NCBI RefSeq assembly: GCF_003471165.1
Contig: NZ_QRIL01000010.1
Span: 1 to 64,000 of the forward strand
Direction of reading: 5' to 3'
Origin: Ruminococcus sp. AM22-13
GTDB lineage: Bacteria; Bacillota; Clostridia; Lachnospirales; Lachnospiraceae
Length of the DNA: 64,000 nucleotides
In this document: in pieces, positions 7,834 to 15,650 of the stretch
How positions within the stretch are numbered: the first letter of the stretch is position 1
Layout: each line of letters starts with the position of its first letter
Position numbers and translations under genes: made by a program
Notes under the pieces: generated by a model
Seen by the model: only the letters and a program-made list of their open reading frames with translations
What the model was told of the DNA's origin: nothing
Databases searched by the model: none

Positions 7834-8208
7834 GTGTATTGTATTGCCATATTGACTGATCAGAAACAGGAAGGACAGAACTGTGCGGAATACATCAGGA
7901 ATTACTGTACAGAAAAGAAAGTTTTTCCGTTGATTGAAATCTATCAGGATCAGGAACAATTTTTTGAGAGGACACGAAAAACAGTACCGGCAGTGGTGTT
8001 TCTTGTATTGCCAGGTGTGTCCGGGCTGAATGCGGCAGAACATCTCCGTTCCCTGTATCCGAAATGTGGGATCATCTGGTGCAGTGATCTTGATTTTTCA
8101 CTTCATGCGTTCAGGATGCGGATAGAATATTTTTTTATGAAACCTGTGGAAGAGCAGAAAATAAAAGAAGGTCTCTCCATCTGGTTTGAACGTAAAAATG
8201 TAATATGA
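7834..8208 (+). CDS. Stand-alone receiver-like protein lacking the phospho-Asp
   Basis: A 124-residue single-domain protein that follows the CheY/REC pattern of the adjacent LytTR regulator: ILTDQ at the N-terminus where DD is usual, VVFLVLPGVSG (54-64) where FLDxxMPGxxG is usual, and a conserved YFFMKPV with Lys103. Val58 occupies the phospho-acceptor position, and the first acidic pair is reduced to one Asp, so phosphorylation is not expected. No DNA-binding domain is present. It may act as a decoy or dimer partner of the regulator. It starts with GTG at 7834 (GAGGAGGG upstream), and its TGA overlaps the ATG at 8205, though the likelier start of the next gene is 8235. Confidence 0.65.
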   Translation: MYCIAILTDQKQEGQNCAEYIRNYCTEKKVFPLIEIYQDQEQFFERTRKTVPAVVFLVLPGVSGLNAAEHLRSLYPKCGIIWCSDLDFSLHAFRMRIEYFFMKPVEEQKIKEGLSIWFERKNVI

Positions 8209-8234
8209 CAAAAACACTCAGGAGGAAAACAATT

Positions 8235-10286
8235 ATGAAGAAAAGAGCTTTAATTCTTGCAATGATCGCTTTTATAACAGCTATAGCATCTGAATCGGCA
8301 GCAAATACGGTATATGCAGAGGAAACACAGACAGAAGAAAGTGCTGGTCAGGCATCAGAACTTCCGGTCAAGGCACTTACACCGAAGGCTATGGATGTGA
8401 ACCCATATATGGCAGCCAGTGATTCCAATATTCATCATGACTGCTATAATACAGATTCAACAGATGAGGTATTGCCTGTTGATATTTATTCTGAGATCAA
8501 TGTTTCTTATGAAAAAGTTAATCCCAATGCTTCGCCGGCAGTCTTTTTTGATTCCTATGGACATTCTGTGGTTCCTCTTCTGGGTGGCCTGGCGATCCGT
8601 GATATTAATGCAGATGAGGCACAGACCCTGGGCTATTTTTCACCAAAACAGCATGACAATGGAAGCTATCTGATACAGAGTTCATATTCTTTTGTAGATG
8701 AGAGCAATCGCATTGTGTGTCCGACGAACGATAATCGGGTACTTATGCTTAAGGCTACAGATGAGGAGGGAAATGTACTTCCGGAATTTGAGAAGGTTCT
8801 GGATATCGACATTAAAGCGGCAGCAGAGGCAGCACTTGGAAAAACACTGGATCAGAATCTGTTATCTGTAGTTTTTGATTATGAGGGAAATCTCTGGTTT
8901 GCAACAGGAGGCTTCCGCATTTATCCCGACAGAAAACAGCAGGGAACCTTTGGCTATGTTTCACGTGCAGCTATCGATAAGATCCTGAATGGAGAAGATG
9001 TGGATCTGTCAGATGCAGTGTTTGTATATGAACTGGAACCGGGAGAGGGTGCAGAGAATGGTATTGCGGCATCTAAGGAGGGTGCGGTCATTCTGACAAA
9101 TCTGAAGTGTTATCTGCTCCAGGCGGATAATGGTGTGAAAAAAGTCTGGGAAACTTCCTATAAAAGTGTGGGTGCCAAGGAAAGCAAAGAAGGCGACGAG
9201 ACGACAGGTGGCGGTCTTGCATGGGGAGGTGGATGTTCCCCGTCTCTGACCAAAGATCTGGTTATGTTTACAGACAATCAGGATCCGGTAAATCTTATTG
9301 CGGTGGATATGAAAACAGGAGAACAGGTTGCGAGTATGCCTGTTATAGATGAACTTCCGGAAGGTACACAGGTGTCTGTGGAAAATTCTGCAATTGTATA
9401 TGATGATGGAGAGGGAACAGTAAGCACGATCGTATGTAACTGGTTTGGTGCAGGAAGTGCGAAGCTTGGAGAAGCAGATAATGATTCCTCAATACAAAGC
9501 TATGAGAATATTTATGATGTGGGCTGGCTGAGACAGGGCAATAAAATGATCGCGCCGGGTATAGAACGTGTGGATACAGTTAAGACGGAGGACGGATATG
9601 AGATGAAGAGTATCTGGTGCAGAAGTGATCTGTCTGACACTTCCATGATGAAGCTGTCCACTGCAACAGGATATATTTACGGATATGTTCAGGATATGGA
9701 AACTGGTATGTGGCAGTATATCATGCTTGATTTTGAGACAGGCGAGACTGTATTTACCATGGATATTTCTGACAAACCGGGATACAACAACATGGCTATC
9801 GGTATGTATGCGGGAAACAGCGGAAATGCGCTCTATTGTCCGACCGGCTATCTGGAGCTTCTGAGACTTCAGGACAGGTTTGTATATCTGCCGGAAATGC
9901 CTTACCGCAAGGTGGATCTGGATCAGGCAATGCGCAATGTGTTAAGCCAGGAGAAATTTGCAGCAGACGGTGGCCAGGGAGATGTGGAAGGATGGCTGAA
10001 CACGATCACGGTTGAGAATGTACATCCGAATACGACCGTTGCAATACGTATGAAAGGAATCTCAGGGGAAACAGGTTCTTTGAAGCTGTATGCATATGGT
10101 ACAGATGGTACCTTGAAGGAAGTTCCGACAGAGAAATGGCATATCCAGACAGAAGATGGTGAAACACCGGATACGCTGACAGAAGATGTACTGTATGAGG
10201 TACACATGACTGTGGAAGACGGCGGCGATTTTGACCTCAGTGAAACGGAAAAAGAAATTAAGATATCTGCTGTTCTGGGTGCCTGA
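8235..10286 (+). CDS. Large secreted protein, beta-propeller-like, unknown function
   Basis: A 683-residue exported protein. The signal peptide is roughly residues 1-27 (MKKRALILAM...SAANTVYAEE). The mature part repeats strand-rich blocks such as VVFDYEGNLWFATGGF, LIAVDMKTGEQVASMPV and YIMLDFETGETVFTMDI, the pattern of PQQ-like or quinoprotein beta-propellers. No sortase motif or membrane anchor is visible at the C-terminus (ISAVLGA). ATG 8235 is preferred over 8205 because AGGAGG (8219-8224) sits at proper distance and the signal peptide then begins cleanly. It is downstream of the pseudo-receiver and probably under the LytTR promoter. A TGA ends it, and the same frame reopens at once into a fibronectin-like fragment. 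Confidence 0.7.
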   Translation: MKKRALILAMIAFITAIASESAANTVYAEETQTEESAGQASELPVKALTPKAMDVNPYMAASDSNIHHDCYNTDSTDEVLPVDIYSEINVSYEKVNPNASPAVFFDSYGHSVVPLLGGLAIRDINADEAQTLGYFSPKQHDNGSYLIQSSYSFVDESNRIVCPTNDNRVLMLKATDEEGNVLPEFEKVLDIDIKAAAEAALGKTLDQNLLSVVFDYEGNLWFATGGFRIYPDRKQQGTFGYVSRAAIDKILNGEDVDLSDAVFVYELEPGEGAENGIAASKEGAVILTNLKCYLLQADNGVKKVWETSYKSVGAKESKEGDETTGGGLAWGGGCSPSLTKDLVMFTDNQDPVNLIAVDMKTGEQVASMPVIDELPEGTQVSVENSAIVYDDGEGTVSTIVCNWFGAGSAKLGEADNDSSIQSYENIYDVGWLRQGNKMIAPGIERVDTVKTEDGYEMKSIWCRSDLSDTSMMKLSTATGYIYGYVQDMETGMWQYIMLDFETGETVFTMDISDKPGYNNMAIGMYAGNSGNALYCPTGYLELLRLQDRFVYLPEMPYRKVDLDQAMRNVLSQEKFAADGGQGDVEGWLNTITVENVHPNTTVAIRMKGISGETGSLKLYAYGTDGTLKEVPTEKWHIQTEDGETPDTLTEDVLYEVHMTVEDGGDFDLSETEKEIKISAVLGA

Positions 10287-10292
10287 TCAGAT

Positions 10293-10607
10293 TTGAATAA
10301 CTGCGCGTCGCATTCTCGTTACTTTAGTGATGAGTTAGACATTTACACAAAATGCAAAAATGCCACAGGTTATGAGATCCTACTTGGAAACAAATACAAG
10401 ACCTCCGCAGGAGAGAAATATCCTGTTAAGAAATACGTGAAACGTACAGAAGACAAAAATACCGTAACTGTAACCTTTACAAACGTAAAGAAAGGCACCT
10501 GGTATGTGACAGTACGTTCCTGGAATAAGACTTCCAAGGATAAATCCAGAGTTTACAGTCCATACTCCACAATGAAGAAATTTACTGTATGTTTTTTTCG
10601 TAACTGA
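10293..10607 (+). pseudogene. Fibronectin-type-III-like surface-protein fragment
   Basis: About 100 codons from a TTG with no ribosome site. The text TKCKNATGYEILLGNKYKTS...VTVTFTNVKKGTWYVTVRSW looks like the C-terminal fibronectin-III-like module common on clostridial surface proteins. It lacks a signal peptide. It is in the same frame as the secreted protein upstream, separated by one TGA and two codons, so it is either the severed end of that gene or a leftover of a deleted neighbour. Confidence 0.5.
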
Positions 10608-10629
10608 ATAGACTAATACTAAAGAAAAC

Positions 10630-10661
10630 AAGAGGTACTGCTAAACAGCGGTGCCTCTTTT
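10630..10661 (+). terminator. Rho-independent terminator
   Basis: AAGAGGTACTGCT pairs with AGCGGTGCCTCTT with a short A-rich loop, followed by T residues. It ends the secreted-protein region before the membrane-protein gene. Confidence 0.75.
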
Positions 10662-10721
10662 CGACATAAGAATGATTACCGGAGTAAGCAGAATGATCAT
10701 ATTATTCAGGAGGGCAGATTT

Positions 10722-11156
10722 ATGTGGGGATTTATAGTGGCATTGATTTCAGGGGCGCTGATGAGTATTCAGGGTGTTTTTAACACGGAGGTGACAAAGC
10801 AGACCAGTCTTTGGGTATCAACCGGCTGGGTGCAGCTGTCGGCTTTTGCAGTCTGTGTTTTTGCCTGGCTTTTTACAGGACGGGAAAGTGTGGCTGCACT
10901 CTGGCAGGTGGACAATAAATATACACTCCTTGGTGGTGTGATCGGAGCGTTTATTACAATTACAGTAATCCAGAGCATGGGAGCTCTTGGACCGGCAAAG
11001 GCAGCAATGCTGATCGTTATTTCGCAGCTGGCAGTTGCCTATGTAATTGAATTGGCCGGGCTGTTTGGGGTAGATAAAGAACCATTTGAATGGCGCAAAA
11101 TCCTTGGATTGTTGATCGCGATTTCCGGAATTGTTATATTTAAGTGGCAAAAATAA
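10722..11156 (+). CDS. YdcZ/DMT-family small membrane transporter
   Basis: A 144-residue integral membrane protein with four to five hydrophobic helices, matching the YdcZ (DUF606) branch of the drug/metabolite transporter superfamily: GALMSIQGVFN near the start and ISGIVIFKW at the end. Members of this length are half-size and probably work as dimers. The substrate is unknown. AGGAGG lies 8 bases or so upstream of the ATG. It has a terminator before it and a separate promoter after it, so it is likely an independent unit. Confidence 0.8.
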   Translation: MWGFIVALISGALMSIQGVFNTEVTKQTSLWVSTGWVQLSAFAVCVFAWLFTGRESVAALWQVDNKYTLLGGVIGAFITITVIQSMGALGPAKAAMLIVISQLAVAYVIELAGLFGVDKEPFEWRKILGLLIAISGIVIFKWQK

Positions 11157-11165
11157 GAGTTTACT

Positions 11166-11195
11166 ATTGTAAAATCATTAAGATTTCGTTACAAT
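11166..11195 (+). promoter_or_regulatory. Promoter of the comEA-regulator unit
   Basis: TTGTAA (11167-11172), 17-base spacer, TACAAT (11190-11195). ATTGTAA (11166-11172) and TTACAAT (11189-11195) form an inverted repeat across the promoter, which may simply reflect the two boxes. Confidence 0.5.
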
Positions 11196-11252
11196 AAGGG
11201 TGGCATTATGGACAGGGGGACTCTTACTCTGAGAAATAAGAGGAGGACCCTT

Positions 11253-12083
11253 ATGATAAAAATAAAAAACAGATGTTGTTATACTGTGACACTGATATTA
11301 TGTGGAACTTTGTTTCTTACAGGACTGACAGGATGTAAGAGCAGAGAGGCACAGTTTCTGATAGATGGATTGCAGGAAGCAAAGGCAGAGGTGGATGCGG
11401 AGTCATCGGAAGAGAAAACATCAGGACAGAAGTCGAAGAAAGATACAGATGAGAAGAAAGCTGATACAGAAGACCGACAGAATGATGATGGCAGTTCTGC
11501 AGAGTCCCGGAAAAAACAGGCAGAATCAGGTGGTTCAGATGCAGGTAATGGGACGGGGATAAATTCAACTGGGGAAACACAGCCTGAGATGATCTATGTA
11601 GATGTGTGCGGAGCAGTTGCAAATCCGGGAGTCTTTCAGCTGGCAGCCGGAAGCCGGGTGTTTCAGGCTATTGAGGCAGCCGGAGGATATCTTCCTGAGG
11701 CAGTGCAAAATTGTGTAAACCGTGCAGGAGTTCTGACAGACGGACAGCAGCTTTATATTCTTACACAGGAAGAGATGGAGCAGCAGGGGCTGGATCCGGC
11801 AGAGATGGCCGGAGCATCAGATGGACAGATGAACGGAAGTGCCGGGACAGGACAGAACACAGGGATAGCCGCTCAGGCTCAGCAGGATAACAGGATCAAC
11901 ATAAATACAGCAGATGAAACCCAGCTTACCACACTGACAGGAATCGGTGCGACACGTGCACAGGCGATTATTGCCTACCGGCAGGAGAACGGGCCGTTTG
12001 CTACGATAGAAGAGATTATGAATGTACAGGGTATCAAAGAAGGTACTTTTGCAAAGATAAAAGATGAGATAGTAGTAGGATAA
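11253..12083 (+). CDS. comEA: ComEA-like competence DNA-binding lipoprotein
   Basis: A 276-residue protein. The signal peptide ends in a lipobox, LFLTGLTGC, so it is probably lipid-anchored on the outer face of the membrane. A long charged, low-complexity linker follows (about residues 40-105), then an SLBB domain (YVDVCGAVANPGVFQLAAGS..., about 110-175) and a C-terminal double helix-hairpin-helix (ININTADETQLTTLTGIGAT..., about 210-275). ComEA binds double-stranded DNA during transformation and hands it to ComEC. Many ComEA proteins use a plain membrane helix; the lipobox is a variation. ATG 11253 has GGAGGA upstream. comEC lies 17 kb away at 29030. Confidence 0.85.
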   Translation: MIKIKNRCCYTVTLILCGTLFLTGLTGCKSREAQFLIDGLQEAKAEVDAESSEEKTSGQKSKKDTDEKKADTEDRQNDDGSSAESRKKQAESGGSDAGNGTGINSTGETQPEMIYVDVCGAVANPGVFQLAAGSRVFQAIEAAGGYLPEAVQNCVNRAGVLTDGQQLYILTQEEMEQQGLDPAEMAGASDGQMNGSAGTGQNTGIAAQAQQDNRININTADETQLTTLTGIGATRAQAIIAYRQENGPFATIEEIMNVQGIKEGTFAKIKDEIVVG

Positions 12084-12093
12084 GGAGAACCGA

Positions 12094-12786
12094 ATGAGCA
12101 GGAAAGTTTTGGTAGTAGATGATGAGAAGCTGATTGTAAAAGGAATCCGTTTCAGTCTTGAGCAGGATGGTATGGAAGTGGACTGCGCTTACGATGGAGA
12201 AGAAGCAGTAGAGAAAGCAAAAGATAAAAAATACGATATTATCCTTCTGGATCTGATGCTGCCAAAGATGGACGGACTGGAAGTGTGTCAGCAGATTCGC
12301 GAATTTTCCAACGTACCAATCGTGATGCTGACAGCTAAGGGCGAAGATATGGACAAGATTCTTGGCCTGGAATATGGCGCTGATGATTATATCACCAAGC
12401 CATTTAACATCCTGGAGGTGAAAGCGCGTATCAAAGCAATCATGCGACGTGCAGGAAGTGACCATGAGGAGAAGGAAAAAGCCAAGAGTATCGAGGTGGG
12501 CGATCTTCGTATGGACTGCGAAGGAAGACGTGTGTTTATCGCAGGCAGAGAGATCAATCTGACAGCGAAGGAATTCGACGTACTGGAACTTCTCGTGTTT
12601 AACCCGAATAAAGTTTACAGCCGTGAGAACCTGCTGAATATTGTATGGGGATACGAATATCCGGGTGATGTGCGTACAGTGGATGTACATATCCGCCGCC
12701 TCCGCGAGAAGATTGAAACCAATCCGAGTGAGCCGAAATACGTGCACACCAAATGGGGCGTGGGATATTATTTCCAGGCACAATAA
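12094..12786 (+). CDS. OmpR/PhoB-family response regulator
   Basis: A 230-residue regulator. The receiver domain has acidic residues in VVDDEK, the phospho-acceptor in ILLDLMLPKMDG (near residue 53) and the conserved Lys in YITKPFN. A winged-helix DNA-binding domain follows (about 135-228; LTAKEFDVLELLV...VDVHIRRLREKIE...TKWGVGYYF). It is WalR/PhoB-like in layout. It follows comEA by 10 bases and is probably co-transcribed with it. No kinase follows directly; the fitting kinase starts at 26564, after the formate dehydrogenase block. A strong terminator comes after this gene. Confidence 0.92.
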   Translation: MSRKVLVVDDEKLIVKGIRFSLEQDGMEVDCAYDGEEAVEKAKDKKYDIILLDLMLPKMDGLEVCQQIREFSNVPIVMLTAKGEDMDKILGLEYGADDYITKPFNILEVKARIKAIMRRAGSDHEEKEKAKSIEVGDLRMDCEGRRVFIAGREINLTAKEFDVLELLVFNPNKVYSRENLLNIVWGYEYPGDVRTVDVHIRRLREKIETNPSEPKYVHTKWGVGYYFQAQ

Positions 12787-12789
12787 GAT

Positions 12790-12839
12790 TTAACCGAATC
12801 AAGTAAGTTCCTTTCTTCAATTGCAAATATCCGATTGAC
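12790..12839. repeat. Dispersed repeat, family A copy
   Basis: Begins TTTAACCGAATCAAGTAAG and ends ATATCCGATTGAC directly after a stop codon. Related copies lie near 21420, 34380, 43822 and 46870. Confidence 0.5.
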
Positions 12840-12915
12840 AAGGAAAAATTTTAAAGATGAAATTGTAATGCAGTTGTGAAGATTGGAAATAGCTGTAATA
12901 TAACAGAAAACAAAG

Positions 12916-12963
12916 AAGCTGATATTTCATAAATCATATGGTTATGAAATATCAGCTTTTTTG
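12916..12963 (+). terminator. Strong rho-independent terminator
   Basis: AAGCTGATATTTCATAA (12916-12932) pairs perfectly with TTATGAAATATCAGCTT (12942-12958), followed by TTTT. It ends the comEA-regulator transcript before the formate dehydrogenase block. Confidence 0.85.
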
Positions 12964-12984
12964 TATCAGTATCATTGTATTAGT

Positions 12985-13018
12985 ATCATAGGAAATTACT
13001 CAGTAATATTTCTATGAT
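12985..13018. repeat. Second inverted repeat after the terminator
   Basis: ATCATAGGAAATTACT and AGTAATATTTCTATGAT form a near-perfect inverted repeat with almost no loop. It has no clear T tract; its role is unknown. Confidence 0.5.
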
Positions 13019-13111
13019 ATAAAAATCCTCCAGACAGGATCGAGAATATCTTGTCAACTTGATGTGGTGTTTAGTTTTGTTTTGTCTTATTTAGTGTGTA
13101 ATTTTATTAAT

Positions 13112-13129
13112 TTGATAAAAATTAAACAA
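13112..13129. promoter_or_regulatory. Candidate Rex (NADH-sensing repressor) site
   Basis: TTGATAAAAATTAAACAA matches the clostridial Rex pattern TTGTTAANNNNTTAACAA at 12 of 14 defined positions. It lies 60 bases upstream of the -35 of an NAD-linked formate dehydrogenase operon, a sensible Rex target. A+T richness makes a chance match possible. Confidence 0.4.
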
Positions 13130-13188
13130 ACAAAAGCAACATTTATAGAGAAAAATGATATAAAATTAGAAAATTTCTATAAATCAGG

Positions 13189-13217
13189 TTGTTAAAATGA
13201 CGAAAAAGGGTTATAAT
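13189..13217 (+). promoter_or_regulatory. Promoter of the formate dehydrogenase operon
   Basis: TTGTTA (13189-13194), 17-base spacer, TATAAT (13212-13217), with a start near 13224. The leader to the first ATG is about 57 bases and carries AAGGAGGGTG. Confidence 0.75.
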
Positions 13218-13280
13218 TATCGTTACAATATGTAAAGAGTGCAATAAAAAGAGAAAAAGAAGGTATAAGGAGGGTGCGAA

Positions 13281-13763
13281 ATGCTAGATCAATCATTTTA
13301 TCAGAAAGCGGACGAGATCATTGCTTTCTATGGTAAAAAGCCGGCATCACTGATTCCGATCATGCAGGATATTCAGGGCGTGTACAGATATCTGCCGGGA
13401 GAACTGCTGACCTATGTGGCTGATCAGATCGGAGTAACAGAAGCGAAAGCATTCAGTGTTGCAACATTCTATGAGAACTTTTCATTCGAGGCGAAAGGTA
13501 AATATGTGATCAAGGTCTGTGACGGAACAGCCTGTCATGTAAGAAAATCCATTCCGGTTCTGGAAGAACTGTATAAGAAACTTGGTCTGTCCAAGACAAA
13601 AAAGACGACAGACGATATGATGTTTACAGTGGAAACAGTTTCCTGTCTTGGTGCATGCGGACTTGCGCCGACAATGATGGTCAATGATGATGTTCATCCG
13701 AGAATGACACCGGAGAAAGCAGATGAGCTGATTGATAAACTGAGAGGGGGCGAACAGGGATGA
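13281..13763 (+). CDS. nuoE: NuoE/HymA-like [2Fe-2S] electron-transfer subunit
   Basis: A 160-residue thioredoxin-like [2Fe-2S] ferredoxin. The cluster cysteines are Cys80 and Cys85 (CDGTAC) and Cys122 and Cys126 (CLGAC). It is the small subunit of soluble NADH-linked oxidoreductases (NuoE, HymA, HndA, HydC) and carries electrons to or from the FMN subunit encoded next. The context with a molybdopterin formate dehydrogenase points to a cytoplasmic NAD(H)-formate complex rather than respiratory complex I; no membrane subunits are present. Its stop overlaps the next ATG. A strong promoter and possible Rex site lie upstream. Confidence 0.92.
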   Translation: MLDQSFYQKADEIIAFYGKKPASLIPIMQDIQGVYRYLPGELLTYVADQIGVTEAKAFSVATFYENFSFEAKGKYVIKVCDGTACHVRKSIPVLEELYKKLGLSKTKKTTDDMMFTVETVSCLGACGLAPTMMVNDDVHPRMTPEKADELIDKLRGGEQG

Positions 13764-15637
13764 TCCAGAATAAAGAAGCATTGGACCAGGTCAGAGAAGA
13801 AGCCATAAAGGTGCTGGATTCTTATGACTGTCGTATTCTCGTCTGTTCAGGTACCGGATGTGTAGCGACCGGTTCCCAGAAGATTTATGAGAAATTCCTG
13901 GAGATCGCCAAGGATGCCCCGGGAGTAAGTATTGAATTTGGACCTCATGACAAAGATGCACACGTAGGTGTGAAGAAAACCGGATGTCAGGGTGTCTGTG
14001 AACTTGGACCGCTGGTTCGTATCCAGAAGGGTGACGACGTAATCCAGTACACAAAGGTTCAGATCGAAGACTGCCAGGAGATTTTTGAAAAGAGCGTTCA
14101 GGGAAACGAGACAATCGAGAGACTGCTTTATCAGAAAGGCGGTAAGGTAAGCCGCGGACCACAGGATATCCCGTTTATCGCAAAACAGACACGAATCGTT
14201 CTGAAAAACTGTGGCAAATTTGATGCGGAATCTCTGCAGGAATACATAGCAAGCGGTGGTTTCCAGGCGCTGGAGAAAGCGATGTTTGAGATGGATCCGG
14301 ATCTGGTTATCGATCAGGTTGATAAATCCGGTATCCGCGGACGTGGAGGCGGTGGCTTCCCGGCTGGTAAGAAATGGATTCAGGTAGCCCGTCAGGCTGA
14401 TCCTGTTCATTATGTAGTATGTAATGGTGATGAGGGTGACCCGGGAGCATTTATGGATGGCTCCGTAATGGAAGGTGATCCGTATCGTCTGATCGAAGGT
14501 ATGATGCTTGCAGCTTACGCAGTAAGAGCACAGCATGGATATATTTATGTACGTGCAGAATATCCGCAGTCTGTAGCACGTCTGAAACATGCAATTGCAG
14601 TTCTGGAGGAGAACGGACTTCTGGGAGACAATATTCTCGGAACAGGATTCTCTTTCCATATGCATATCAACCGTGGTGCAGGTGCTTTCGTATGTGGTGA
14701 AGGCTCTGCCCTTACTGCTTCTATCGAGGGAAGCAGAGGTATGCCTCGTGTAAAACCGCCTCGTACAGTAGAGCAGGGACTCTGGGCGAAACCTACAGTT
14801 CTTAATAACGTAGAAACTTATGCAAATATTCCGGAAATCATTCTCAAAGGTGCTGACTGGTACAGAAGTATCGGTACAGAGGGTTCACCTGGAACAAAGA
14901 CTTTCTCATTGACCGGTTCTATCGAAAATACAGGTCTGATCGAAGTTCCGATGGGAACAACTTTAAGAGAGATTATTTTCGATATCGGTGGAGGACTGAA
15001 ATCCGGCGCTGCATTCAAGGCTGTTCAGATTGGTGGTCCGTCCGGCGGATGTCTGACAGAAGAACATCTGGATGTACCGCTTGACTTTGACTCTGTCAAG
15101 AAATACGGAGCGATCGTTGGTTCCGGTGGTCTGGTAGTTATGGACGAACATACCTGTATGGTAGAGGTTGCACGATTCTTCATGGGCTTTACTCAGAGAG
15201 AATCCTGCGGTAAATGCGGACCTTGCCGTATCGGTACGAAACGTATGCTTGAGATTCTTGAGAAGATCGTAGATGGTAAAGGTGAGATGGAAGATCTGGA
15301 GAAACTGGAACATCTTGGAAACTTTATCAAAGACCGTTCACTTTGCGGACTTGGTAAGAGTGCACCGCTTCCGGTACTTTCCACTTTAAAGAACTTCCGT
15401 GATGAATATGTAGAACATATCGTAGATAAGAAGTGCGCAGCTCATGTATGTAAGGCAATGCGTTCTTATGTGATCGATCCTGAAAAATGTAAAGGATGTA
15501 CCAAGTGTGCAAGAAACTGCCCGGTTGGTGCTATCACAGGAAATAAGAAAGAGCCTCACAGCATTGATACCTCCAAGTGTATTAAGTGCGGAACATGTCT
15601 GGAAAATTGTGTATTCGGTGCAATTTCTGTGAATTAA
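13760..15637 (+). CDS. nuoF: NuoF/HymB-like NADH-binding FMN subunit
   Basis: A 625-residue flavoprotein that exchanges electrons between NADH and iron-sulfur clusters. In order: an N-terminal [2Fe-2S] thioredoxin-like part (VCSGTGCVATGS, about 30-120); the FMN/NAD core with GRGGGGFPAGKKW; the SLBB segment; the [4Fe-4S] motif CGKCGPCRIGTKRM; and two C-terminal [4Fe-4S] ferredoxin motifs, CKGCTKCARNCP and CIKCGTCLENC. The extra N- and C-terminal cluster domains mark the HymB/HndC/HydB type found in hydrogenase and formate dehydrogenase complexes, some of which bifurcate electrons between NAD and ferredoxin. It overlaps the NuoE-like gene by four bases and is followed 13 bases later by fdhF. 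Confidence 0.93.
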   Translation: MIQNKEALDQVREEAIKVLDSYDCRILVCSGTGCVATGSQKIYEKFLEIAKDAPGVSIEFGPHDKDAHVGVKKTGCQGVCELGPLVRIQKGDDVIQYTKVQIEDCQEIFEKSVQGNETIERLLYQKGGKVSRGPQDIPFIAKQTRIVLKNCGKFDAESLQEYIASGGFQALEKAMFEMDPDLVIDQVDKSGIRGRGGGGFPAGKKWIQVARQADPVHYVVCNGDEGDPGAFMDGSVMEGDPYRLIEGMMLAAYAVRAQHGYIYVRAEYPQSVARLKHAIAVLEENGLLGDNILGTGFSFHMHINRGAGAFVCGEGSALTASIEGSRGMPRVKPPRTVEQGLWAKPTVLNNVETYANIPEIILKGADWYRSIGTEGSPGTKTFSLTGSIENTGLIEVPMGTTLREIIFDIGGGLKSGAAFKAVQIGGPSGGCLTEEHLDVPLDFDSVKKYGAIVGSGGLVVMDEHTCMVEVARFFMGFTQRESCGKCGPCRIGTKRMLEILEKIVDGKGEMEDLEKLEHLGNFIKDRSLCGLGKSAPLPVLSTLKNFRDEYVEHIVDKKCAAHVCKAMRSYVIDPEKCKGCTKCARNCPVGAITGNKKEPHSIDTSKCIKCGTCLENCVFGAISVN

Positions 15638-15650
15638 GGAGGGTGAAAAG

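Noticed and set aside
12034..12783. Antisense ORF (249 codons) opposite the response regulator
   Set aside because: It mirrors a well-conserved OmpR-type gene and starts in its 3' end; its composition (His/Phe/Cys rich) is typical of a shadow frame.
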